Shown here one piece after another: positions 6,125-11,696 of a DNA stretch of 12,458 nucleotides. Under the pieces are notes generated by a model. That model was not told the DNA's origin. It saw only the letters and a program-made list of their open reading frames with translations, and did no database searches. The stretch spans positions 1-12,458 of the forward strand of contig JASLAP010000671.1 in assembly GCA_030147065.1 (NCBI GenBank), in the 5' to 3' direction. This DNA comes from Pseudonocardia sp. (GTDB taxonomy: Bacteria > Actinomycetota > Actinomycetes > Mycobacteriales > Pseudonocardiaceae). The translations under genes were made by a program, and so were the position numbers. How positions within the stretch are numbered: the stretch's first letter is position 1; every line of letters starts with the position of its first letter.

Positions 6125-6286
6125 ACAACCCACAGGGGTGTCACCGGGTACCGCCGCGGACCCGGTGCGTGACCGGGTGCGGGGACGACCGGCCGGGGGG
6201 CGTGATCACGGCGTGCGACGAGTGCGGCCACCCCGACGCCCAGCGGTCGGCGACACGCCGGGAGCCGACCCACCGATGCGGTCGTT

Positions 6287-6310
6287 CCTCCCGGGGGTGT
6301 GCCCGGGAGG
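6287..6310 (-). terminator. Terminator-like hairpin after dnaA
   Basis: CCTCCCGGG (6287-6295) and CCCGGGAGG (6302-6310) form a perfect 9-bp stem with a 6-nt loop, 16 nt past the dnaA stop. There is no T-run on the exit side, which is common for actinobacterial terminators but weakens the call. Ending dnaA transcripts here would keep them out of oriC. Confidence 0.5.
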
Positions 6311-6325
6311 CGGACGAGGCGGTGG

Positions 6326-7960
6326 TCAGCCGCGGGCGCGCTGCTTGATCCGCGCGGTCAGCTCCTGGACCTGCTCGAAGGTCTTGCGGCGCTGGGCGAT
6401 CTCGTTGCGGATCTTCTTGTCGGCGTGCATGACCGTGGTGTGGTCGCGGCCGCCGAAGGTCTGCCCGATCCGGGGCAGCGACAGGTCGGTCAGCTCCCGG
6501 CACAGGTACATGGCGATCTGCCGGGACTGGGCGAGCGCCTTGGTCTTCCCCGGCCCGCACAGCTCGTCCATGGTCACGCCGAAGAAGTCGGCCACCACGG
6601 CCATGATCGTCGGTGCGGTGATCTCGGAGGCCGCGGAGTCCGGGATGAGGTCGCGCAGCACGATCTCGGCGAGCTGGGTGTCGACCGGCTGGCGGTTCAA
6701 CGAGGCGAACGCGGTGACCCGGATCAGCGCGCCCTCCAGCTCGCGGATGTTGCGCTCGATCCGCTCGGCGATGAACTCCAGCACGTCGCCCGGCACGGCC
6801 AGCCGGTCCTGGGCGGCCTTCTTGCGCAGGATCGCGATCCGGGTCTCCAGCTCGGGCGGCTGGATGTCGGTGATCAGGCCCCACTCGAAGCGGGTGCGCA
6901 TCCGGTCCTCGAGGGTCTCCAGCCGCTTGGGCGGCCGGTCCGAGGACACCACGATCTGCTTGTTCGCGTTGTGCAGGGTGTTGAAGGTGTGGAAGAACTC
7001 CTCCTGGGTGCCTTCCTTGCCCTCCAGGAACTGGATGTCGTCCACCAGCAGCACGTCGATGTCGCGGTAGCGGCGCTGGAACGCCACCTTGCGGTCGTCG
7101 CGCAGCGAGTTGATGAAGTCGTTGGTGAACTCCTCGGTGGACACGTAGCGCACCCGCATGCCGGGGAACAGCCGCTGGGTGTAGTGCCCGACCGCGTGCA
7201 GCAGGTGGGTCTTGCCCAGCCCGGACTCGCCCCAGATGAACAGCGGGTTGTAGGCCCGCGCGGGCGCCTCGGCGACGGCCACGGCCGCGGCGTGGCTGAA
7301 CCGGTTGGAGGCGCCGATGACGAACGTGTCGAAGGTGTACTTCTCGTTCAGCCGGGTCTGCGAGCGCGGTTGCGGGTGCTCGGCCGGGGCCGGTGACCAG
7401 GCTGACGAGCGCCCGTCCAGGCCGATCGGATCCATTCCGCCACCGATGCCGATGCCGTCGTGCCCGCTGCCGACCAGCTCCGCCGGTCCGGGCGGTGGGT
7501 CCTCGACCACGGCCAGCGGGCCGGTGGTGGGACCGGGGAAGGCCATCGTCGAGCCGTTCGAGACGCGCAGGTCGTCGGCGGGGTCGCCGGGCCGGTGGCC
7601 GTGGCCGTCGACGGCGGGGTGCGGCTCGGCCCGCGCCGGACCGGGCGGGTCGGGCACCTCGGTGCCGCCGGACGCCGCCGACGCGTCCACCACGACGGCC
7701 AGGTTGACCGCCACCCCGAGGTGGCGGCCCAGCGCGTCGCTGATCGGCCGGCGCAGGATCCGCTCGATGGCGTCCTTGGCGAACTCGCTCGGCGCGGCGA
7801 GCAGGGCGGTGCCGTCGATGAGGCCGAGCGGCCGGGTCAGCCGGAGGAACGCGCGCTGCTGCGGGGAGAGCGTCTGCGCCCCGGCGCCGGCGGACGCCCC
7901 GGAGAGGTCGGCGATGACCCGGTTCCAGACCTGTCCGAGATCTCCTGGCTGGTCGGCCAC
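6326..7960 (-). CDS. dnaA: Chromosomal replication initiator DnaA
   Basis: Binds DnaA boxes, melts oriC and recruits the helicase. The 544-residue product has domain I (1-90, beginning VADQPGDLGQVWNRVIADL), a long Gly/Pro-rich domain II (about 91-200), an AAA+ domain with Walker A GESGLGKT (244-251), Walker B LLVDDIQF (304-311), sensor I VVSSDRPP (337-344) and the arginine-finger stretch EDRMRTRFEWG (351-361), and the DNA-binding signature GGRDHTTVMHADKKI (503-517). All catalytic motifs are intact. The frame stays open far upstream; I chose GTG at 7958-7960 because GGAGGGG lies 9 nt before it and homology begins there. The gene is read toward oriC and ends 16 nt before a hairpin. A DnaA box upstream suggests autoregulation. 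Confidence 0.97.
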   Translation of the reverse strand: MADQPGDLGQVWNRVIADLSGASAGAGAQTLSPQQRAFLRLTRPLGLIDGTALLAAPSEFAKDAIERILRRPISDALGRHLGVAVNLAVVVDASAASGGTEVPDPPGPARAEPHPAVDGHGHRPGDPADDLRVSNGSTMAFPGPTTGPLAVVEDPPPGPAELVGSGHDGIGIGGGMDPIGLDGRSSAWSPAPAEHPQPRSQTRLNEKYTFDTFVIGASNRFSHAAAVAVAEAPARAYNPLFIWGESGLGKTHLLHAVGHYTQRLFPGMRVRYVSTEEFTNDFINSLRDDRKVAFQRRYRDIDVLLVDDIQFLEGKEGTQEEFFHTFNTLHNANKQIVVSSDRPPKRLETLEDRMRTRFEWGLITDIQPPELETRIAILRKKAAQDRLAVPGDVLEFIAERIERNIRELEGALIRVTAFASLNRQPVDTQLAEIVLRDLIPDSAASEITAPTIMAVVADFFGVTMDELCGPGKTKALAQSRQIAMYLCRELTDLSLPRIGQTFGGRDHTTVMHADKKIRNEIAQRRKTFEQVQELTARIKQRARG

Positions 7961-8026
7961 CGGTCGGCACCCCCTCCGGTCGTCGCACCGCTCGTCCGGG
8001 CCCGACGGGCCGAACCATCCCCAGAC

Positions 8027-8035
8027 TTGTCCACA
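8027..8035 (+). promoter_or_regulatory. DnaA box upstream of dnaA (exact TTGTCCACA)
   Basis: Exact TTGTCCACA, 67 bp upstream of the dnaA start codon and downstream of the candidate dnaA promoter, so bound DnaA could block its own transcription. Two nucleotides on, TGTGCGCAA (8038-8046) is a degenerate box in the opposite orientation. Autoregulation through such boxes is known in other bacteria and inferred here. Confidence 0.8.
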
Positions 8036-8136
8036 CCTGTGCGCAAGCACGCTACGCGGACCCGCTGCGCCTGCTGCGCGCGGGCCCGGTCGCTGCGGGC
8101 GTCGCGATCCCCCCGGATCGGAACTGCGGAGCAGAG

Positions 8137-8165
8137 AAGGTAACAACCGCCGCCGCCGACCACAA
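8137..8165 (-). promoter_or_regulatory. Candidate dnaA promoter
   Basis: On the minus strand TTGTGG (8160-8165) is followed after 17 nt by TACCTT (8137-8142), which fits TANNNT. Only half of the -35 matches TTGACA. It would give a leader of about 170 nt that includes the DnaA box at 8027-8035. Alternative -10 sequences such as TAGCGT (8049-8054) exist. Confidence 0.35.
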
Positions 8166-8215
8166 CCCGCCCCGGTCGCGCGAGGTGCGGACGGGTGAGT
8201 GCGGTACGGGGTGGT

Positions 8216-8245
8216 TTGACCCCCGATCAGCGGGCTGCGTACCCT
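8216..8245 (+). promoter_or_regulatory. rpmH promoter
   Basis: TTGACC (8216-8221) and TACCCT (8240-8245) are spaced by 18 nt, a strong match to the housekeeping sigma pattern of actinobacteria. Transcription would begin near 8252, giving a leader of roughly 145 nt before rpmH. It probably drives rpmH-rnpA-yidD-yidC at least. Confidence 0.65.
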
Positions 8246-8396
8246 GATCTGGACCGTGTCCGCGCGGGCGTGTCCCGTGCCCTGCACCGGTACGCACCGC
8301 GGACGGGCACCGAGCACGACCGCGACATCCGTCCAGACCCCGATCGATGATCCTCGACGCCGGTACCCACCGCCGTCGAGCAGGAGAGAGCCGACC

Positions 8397-8540
8397 GTGA
8401 GCAAGGGCAAGCGCACCTTCCAGCCGAACAACCGCCGCCGGGCCCGCACGCACGGTTTCCGGCTGCGGATGCGCACCCGGGCCGGGCGCGCCATCCTCGC
8501 CGCCCGCCGCAGCAAGGGCCGCGAGCGGCTCTCCGCCTGA
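8397..8540 (+). CDS. rpmH: 50S ribosomal protein L34
   Basis: A 47-residue, very basic protein of the large ribosomal subunit. It has the family signature in order: KRTFQPNNRRRARTHGFR (5-22), then LRMRTRAGRAILAARRSKGR (23-42), at the usual length (44-47). The start is GTG at 8397-8399 with AGGAG (8382-8386) 10 nt upstream; the reading frame is open further upstream but homology begins here. It is the first gene of the plus-strand block, behind a clear promoter, and rnpA follows after 13 nt, the near-universal pairing. Confidence 0.97.
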   Translation: MSKGKRTFQPNNRRRARTHGFRLRMRTRAGRAILAARRSKGRERLSA

Positions 8541-8553
8541 TCCGGCCGTCCCG

Positions 8554-8976
8554 GTGTTGCCGGCCGACTCCCGGCTCCGCCGCCGGGACGAGTTCGCCGC
8601 CGTCCTCCGGCGAGGGCGGCGCAGCGGCCGGTCGCGGCTCGTGGTCCACCTCGACCGCCCGGCCGACGCCGACGCGGGTGCGGCCCGCGCCGGGTTCGTG
8701 GTGAGCAAGGCGGTCGGCAACGCCGTGGTCCGCCACCGGGTCACCCGTCGCCTGCGCCACCTCGTCCGGCCCCGGCTGGTCGAGCTGCCCGCCGGTTCCC
8801 GGCTGGTGGTGCGCGCGCTGCCGCCCGCCGCGGCCGCCTCGTCGGCCGAGCTGGCCGAGGACCTCGACTCCGGGCTGCGGACCGCGCTGCGCAAGCTGGA
8901 CGGCCCGGCCCCCGCCCGTTCCGGGCGACCCCGTTCCGGGCCACCCCGCCCCGAGCCGGTGGCCCCCGGTGGCTGA
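8554..8976 (+). CDS. rnpA: Ribonuclease P protein component
   Basis: The small basic protein subunit of RNase P; it binds the catalytic RNA and the 5' leader of pre-tRNA during maturation. The 140-residue product shows the family layout: LRRRDEFAAVLRRGRR (8-23), GFVVSKAVGNAVVRHRVTRRLRHL (47-70, the RNA-binding 'RNR' motif in its actinobacterial R-H-R form), and LVVRALPPAA (84-93). The C-terminal 25 residues are a Pro/Arg/Gly tail beyond the usual 110-125 length. The start is GTG at 8554-8556, followed by TTG; I see no strong ribosome site, so coupling to rpmH is likely. The end overlaps yidD by 8 nt. Confidence 0.95.
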   Translation: MLPADSRLRRRDEFAAVLRRGRRSGRSRLVVHLDRPADADAGAARAGFVVSKAVGNAVVRHRVTRRLRHLVRPRLVELPAGSRLVVRALPPAAAASSAELAEDLDSGLRTALRKLDGPAPARSGRPRSGPPRPEPVAPGG

Positions 8977-9259
8977 GCCGGCGGCCCGGCGCTCCGCGCC
9001 GACCCGCGCGTTGATCGGGTTGCTGCGGGGCTACCAGCGCTGGATCTCCCCGGCCTTCCCGCCGACCTGTCGCTTCTACCCGACCTGCAGCGCGTACGCG
9101 ATCGAGTCGCTGCAGGTGCACGGGCCGCTGCGGGGCAGCTGGCTCACGGTCCGACGCTTGCTCCGGTGCCACCCGTGGCACCCTGGAGGCCTCGACCCGG
9201 TGCCGCCGCGCCGTCCCCGTTCGGCCCGGAACCACCAGGAGGATCAAGCGCCGTGCTGA
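8969..9259 (+). CDS. yidD: Membrane protein insertion efficiency factor YidD
   Basis: A 96-residue member of the YidD family (UPF0161), a small membrane-associated protein that helps YidC-mediated insertion. The signature is complete: LLRGYQRWISPAFPPTCRFYPTCSAYAIESL (18-48) and RRLLRCHPWHPGGLDPVP (62-79), with family cysteines Cys34, Cys40 and Cys67. The start is GTG at 8969-8971, overlapping the end of rnpA by 8 nt. The end overlaps yidC by 7 nt, and the AGGAGG ribosome site of yidC lies within this gene, as expected of tight coupling between the two insertion factors. The C-terminal 16 residues are charged and unconserved. Confidence 0.95.
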   Translation: MAEPAARRSAPTRALIGLLRGYQRWISPAFPPTCRFYPTCSAYAIESLQVHGPLRGSWLTVRRLLRCHPWHPGGLDPVPPRRPRSARNHQEDQAPC

Positions 9260-10407
9260 ACTTCATCTACTACCCGGTCTCGTTCATCCTCTGGGTCTGG
9301 CACAAGGCGTTCGGCTTCCTGCTCGGTCCGGACAACGGCATCGCCTGGGCGCTGTCGGTGGTGTTCCTGGTCTTCACCCTGCGCGCGCTGCTGTACAAGC
9401 CGTTCGTCAGCCAGGTGCGCTCGATGCGCAAGATGCAGGAGTTCCAGCCGGAGATCGCGAAGCTCCGCAAGAAGTACGCGAACGACCGGCAGAAGCAGGC
9501 CGAGGAGATGCAGCGCCTGCAGAAGGACCACGGGGTCAACCCGCTCGGCGGCTGCCTGCCGATCCTGGTGCAGGTCCCGGTGTTCATCGGGCTGTTCCAC
9601 GTGCTGCGCGAGTTCGGGCCGCTGACCAAGGACGGCCTGCCGCGCACCGAGAACTACTTCTTCGGCCAGGCCGAGGTCGAGTCGTTCAACCGCTCGGACC
9701 TGTTCGGCGCGAAGCTGGGCAACTGGGTGACCCAGGGCCAGGAGGCCCTCAACGCCGCCGGCACCTCGATCGGCTCGATGCTCGTCGTGATGATCCCGCT
9801 GATGATCGCCGCGGGCATCTTCACCCACATCACCGCCCGGCACTCGGTGGCCCGCCAGACCGCCGCCCAGGCCGAGAACCCGCAGACCGCGATCATGAAC
9901 AAGGTCATGCTGTACCTGTTCCCGATCGGCGTCGTGGTCGGTGCGCCGTTCCTGCCGCTGGCGGTCCTGCTCTACTGGGTCTCCAACAACCTGTGGACGC
10001 TGGGCCAGCAGTACGTCGTCTACAAGCGGATCGACGTCGAGGAGTCCGCCAAGCGCGAGGAGAAGGCGGCCACCCAGCAGGCCCGCGCCCCCCGCCCCGG
10101 GCAGAAGCCGGTCCGTCCCGAGCCGGTCGCCGAGCAGCCCCCGGCCAAGACCCCGGGCGCCAAGCCCGTCACCCGCAAGCCCACCGGCGCCACCAAGCGG
10201 CCGGCCGGCGCGGGGACCGATGCCGCGGCGACCAACGGCAAGGCGAGCACCGGCAAGGCGGGCACGGGCAGTGCCGCGAGCAAGGCGACGCCGTCGGAGA
10301 GCGGGGCGGGCCCGGCCGGGAACGGTGCCGCGCCGAGCGACGCCGCGCGCCGGCGCAGCGGCGGCGCGACCCGGCCGCCGGCCCGGCGCCCGCGCAAGCG
10401 TCGCTGA
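9253..10407 (+). CDS. yidC: Membrane protein insertase YidC/Oxa1
   Basis: Inserts and folds inner-membrane proteins, alone or with SecYEG. The 384-residue product is of the short Gram-positive type without the large E. coli periplasmic domain. Membrane segments by eye are about 30-50, 100-120, 174-192 and 215-245, starting after FIYYPVSFILWVWHKAFGF (4-22). Arg44 in FTLRALLYKP is the conserved groove arginine. A charged cytosolic hairpin (52-95) has the helical FQPEIAKLRKKYANDRQKQ (64-82). I see no lipoprotein signal. A hydrophilic tail of about 120 residues (262-384), rich in Ala/Pro/Lys/Arg and ending ARRPRKRR, may bind the ribosome as other basic YidC tails do. Start is GTG at 9253-9255 with a perfect AGGAGG (9237-9242) 10 nt upstream, inside yidD. 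Confidence 0.96.
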   Translation: MLNFIYYPVSFILWVWHKAFGFLLGPDNGIAWALSVVFLVFTLRALLYKPFVSQVRSMRKMQEFQPEIAKLRKKYANDRQKQAEEMQRLQKDHGVNPLGGCLPILVQVPVFIGLFHVLREFGPLTKDGLPRTENYFFGQAEVESFNRSDLFGAKLGNWVTQGQEALNAAGTSIGSMLVVMIPLMIAAGIFTHITARHSVARQTAAQAENPQTAIMNKVMLYLFPIGVVVGAPFLPLAVLLYWVSNNLWTLGQQYVVYKRIDVEESAKREEKAATQQARAPRPGQKPVRPEPVAEQPPAKTPGAKPVTRKPTGATKRPAGAGTDAAATNGKASTGKAGTGSAASKATPSESGAGPAGNGAAPSDAARRRSGGATRPPARRPRKRR

Positions 10408-10418
10408 CACGAGCCAGC

Positions 10419-10439
10419 GCGACCGCCGGGGGCGGTCGC
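10419..10439 (+). terminator. Hairpin between yidC and jag
   Basis: GCGACCGCC (10419-10427) and GGCGGTCGC (10431-10439) form a perfect 9-bp stem with a GGG loop, 11 nt after the yidC stop and ahead of the jag ribosome site. There is no T-run. It may be a partial terminator or a processing or stability element that sets jag-rsmG-parA expression apart from yidC. Confidence 0.4.
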
Positions 10440-10492
10440 TGCGGCAGCCCGGTTCGCCGGTGGCGCCGCGACATCAGGGAGAGGAGAGCAGC

Positions 10493-11011
10493 GTGCCGAA
10501 GACCGCCCAGGACGAGGGCACCCAGAACGCCACGCCGAGGACGACCGCCGAGGACCAGTTGGTCCGGGAGGGCGACATCGCCGGTGACTACCTCGAACGG
10601 CTGCTCGACGTGCTCGACTACGACGGCGACATCGATCTGGACGTGGAGGCCGGTCGCGCCATCGTGAGCATCGACGGCGGGGAGGACCTGGACAAGCTGG
10701 TCGGCGAGCGCGGCGCGGTGCTGGAGGCGCTGCAGGAGCTCACCCGGCTCGCCGTGCAGCAGTCCTCGGGCAACCGCAGCCGGCTGATGCTGGACATCGC
10801 CGGCTGGCGGCAGGCCCGCCGCGAGGAGCTGACCGCGCTCGGCACCCGGACGGCCAAGGAGGTCCTGGCCGCCGGCGAGTCGGTGCGGCTGCGGCCGATG
10901 ACGCCGTTCGAGCGCAAGGTCGTGCACGACGCGGTGGCCCGGGTGCGCGGGGTCTCCAGCGAGAGCGAGGGCGAGGAGCCGCGGCGCCAGGTCGTCGTCT
11001 TCCGTGGGTGA
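10493..11011 (+). CDS. jag: Jag/KhpB-type KH-R3H RNA-binding protein
   Basis: A 172-residue cytosolic RNA-binding protein of the Jag (SpoIIIJ-associated, KhpB) family, almost always next to yidC. A short acidic N-terminus (1-30) leads into GDYLERLLDVLDYDGDIDLDV (31-51). The KH domain is about 53-104, with the GxxG loop GERG (71-74) in LDKLVGERGAVLEALQ. The R3H domain is about 105-171, with MTPFERKVVHDAV carrying the Arg141-x3-His145 pair and ending RRQVVVFRG. The long N-terminal Jag-N domain of firmicute members is absent, as is usual in actinobacteria. The start is GTG at 10493-10495 with GAGGAG (10481-10486) 6 nt upstream. The end overlaps rsmG by 8 nt. In other bacteria the family affects division and cell-wall synthesis; here that is inference. 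Confidence 0.93.
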   Translation: MPKTAQDEGTQNATPRTTAEDQLVREGDIAGDYLERLLDVLDYDGDIDLDVEAGRAIVSIDGGEDLDKLVGERGAVLEALQELTRLAVQQSSGNRSRLMLDIAGWRQARREELTALGTRTAKEVLAAGESVRLRPMTPFERKVVHDAVARVRGVSSESEGEEPRRQVVVFRG

Positions 11012-11696
11012 CGGACCCGACCCCAGCGAGCCCGACCCGACGCCGGACGCCGTTTTCGGCGTCCGGCGTCGTCATGCCGAGCGCTATGCCGAGCACCTGG
11101 TCACCAGCGGGGTGGAGCGCGGGCTGATCGGGCCGCGGGAGGCGCCCCGGGTGTGGGAGCGCCACGTGCTCAACTGTGCCGTGGTCGCCGAGATCGTGCC
11201 GACCGGCGCGCGGGTGGTCGATGTGGGTTCGGGCGCGGGCCTGCCCGGGATACCGTTGGCGCTGGCCCGGCCCGATCTGCACGTGGTCCTGCTGGAGCCG
11301 TTGGCCCGACGGGCCGAGTGGCTCCGCGAGGTGATCGACGATCTCGGCCTGGCCGTCGAGGTGGAGCGGGGGCGGGCCGAGGAGCCCGAGATCCGACGGC
11401 GATGGGAGGGTGCCGACGTGGTGACCGCCCGCGCCGTGGCTCCGTTGGGGCGACTCGCGGGTTGGTGCGTCCCGTTGTTGCGCCCCGGTGGGATGATGCT
11501 GGCGCTGAAGGGCGCCGGTGCGGCCGCCGAGGTCGAGCGGGACGCCGTGGCGGTGCGGAGGTCCGGCGGTGGGGCCGCCCGGATCGTGCGCTGCGGCACC
11601 GGCGCCGTCGATCCGCCCAGCACGGTCGTCGTCGTCGAGCGGGTGCGCGGGTCGGATCGATCCGGCGGCCCACGACGCAGGAGAGGGCAGGCGTGA
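11004..11696 (+). CDS. rsmG: 16S rRNA (guanine-N7)-methyltransferase RsmG (GidB)
   Basis: Methylates N7 of G527 of 16S rRNA using S-adenosylmethionine; loss of the family enzyme gives low-level streptomycin resistance. The 230-residue product has RRRHAERYAEHLV (21-33), ERGLIGPREAPRVWERHVLNCAVV (38-61), the SAM-binding motif VVDVGSGAGLPGIPLA (71-86), VVLLEPLARRAEWLREV (94-110) and TARAVAPLGRLAGWCVPLLRPGG (141-163). The start is taken as GTG at 11004-11006 inside the end of jag. No in-frame start between it and the conserved helix at 21-33 is usable (ATG at 11074 is out of frame), so the coding region runs through a perfect 15-bp inverted repeat in codons 12-23. The stop overlaps the parA start in GTGA. 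Confidence 0.95.
   Translation: MGDGPDPSEPDPTPDAVFGVRRRHAERYAEHLVTSGVERGLIGPREAPRVWERHVLNCAVVAEIVPTGARVVDVGSGAGLPGIPLALARPDLHVVLLEPLARRAEWLREVIDDLGLAVEVERGRAEEPEIRRRWEGADVVTARAVAPLGRLAGWCVPLLRPGGMMLALKGAGAAAEVERDAVAVRRSGGGAARIVRCGTGAVDPPSTVVVVERVRGSDRSGGPRRRRGQA
11038..11071. repeat. 15-bp perfect inverted repeat inside rsmG 5' codons
   Basis: CGACGCCGGACGCCG (11038-11052) and its exact complement (11057-11071) flank a TTTT loop. In RNA this is a very stable stem-loop, 27 nt after the end of jag and within codons 12-23 of rsmG. It looks like an intrinsic terminator stem without a T-run, so it may terminate part of the yidC-jag transcript, attenuate rsmG-parA, or be a protein-binding site. 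Confidence 0.85.

Larger units (their letters stand above)
5580..6325. other. oriC: Chromosomal replication origin (oriC), dnaN-dnaA gap
   Basis: A 746-bp non-coding stretch between dnaN and dnaA, the usual actinobacterial origin site. DnaA boxes by eye: exact TGTGGACAA (5900-5908, minus); one mismatch TTGTCCACC (5992-6000), GTATCCACA (6036-6044) and TTGTCCCCA (6048-6056); two mismatches CAATCCACA on the minus strand (5848-5856). Weaker look-alikes lie at 5970-5978, 5981-5989 and 6126-6134. The dnaN-proximal side has the only A/T-richer run (5793-5847), the likely unwinding element. The dnaA-proximal side holds palindromes (6111-6124, 6201-6210) and a hairpin after dnaA (6287-6310). ORFs crossing this stretch lack family features. 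Between 5580 and 5700 I see only G/C-rich leader. Confidence 0.93.
7961..8396. promoter_or_regulatory. Divergent dnaA / rpmH control region
   Basis: A 436-bp non-coding gap between two divergently read genes. Contents: the dnaA ribosome site GGAGGGG (7970-7976 on the plus-strand numbering); an exact DnaA box (8027-8035) with a degenerate partner TGTGCGCAA (8038-8046); a candidate minus-strand dnaA promoter (8137-8165); a good plus-strand rpmH promoter (8216-8245); and a rpmH leader of about 145 nt. The leader has short complementary segments such as GTCCGCG (8258-8264) and CGCGGAC (8298-8304), so it may fold, but I recognise no known riboswitch or leader class. No plausible gene lies in the gap. 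Confidence 0.8.

Noticed and set aside
5854..6348. Open frames crossing the dnaN-dnaA gap, which could be small genes
   Set aside because: They have no recognisable motif, contain the DnaA boxes and palindromes, and lack convincing ribosome sites; the gap is the origin.
7961..8515. N-terminal extension of DnaA to the far upstream ATG of the same frame
   Set aside because: It would overlap rpmH on the other strand and its promoter; homology and a good ribosome site place the start at 7960.
8607..8763. RnpA with a damaged RNR motif (reads VVRHRVTRRLRH)
   Set aside because: The R-H-R form is normal for actinobacterial RnpA, including mycobacteria, so it is not a loss of function.
11074..11076. 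ATG after the inverted repeat as the true rsmG start
   Set aside because: It is out of frame with rsmG; the next in-frame start would remove the conserved N-terminal helix.
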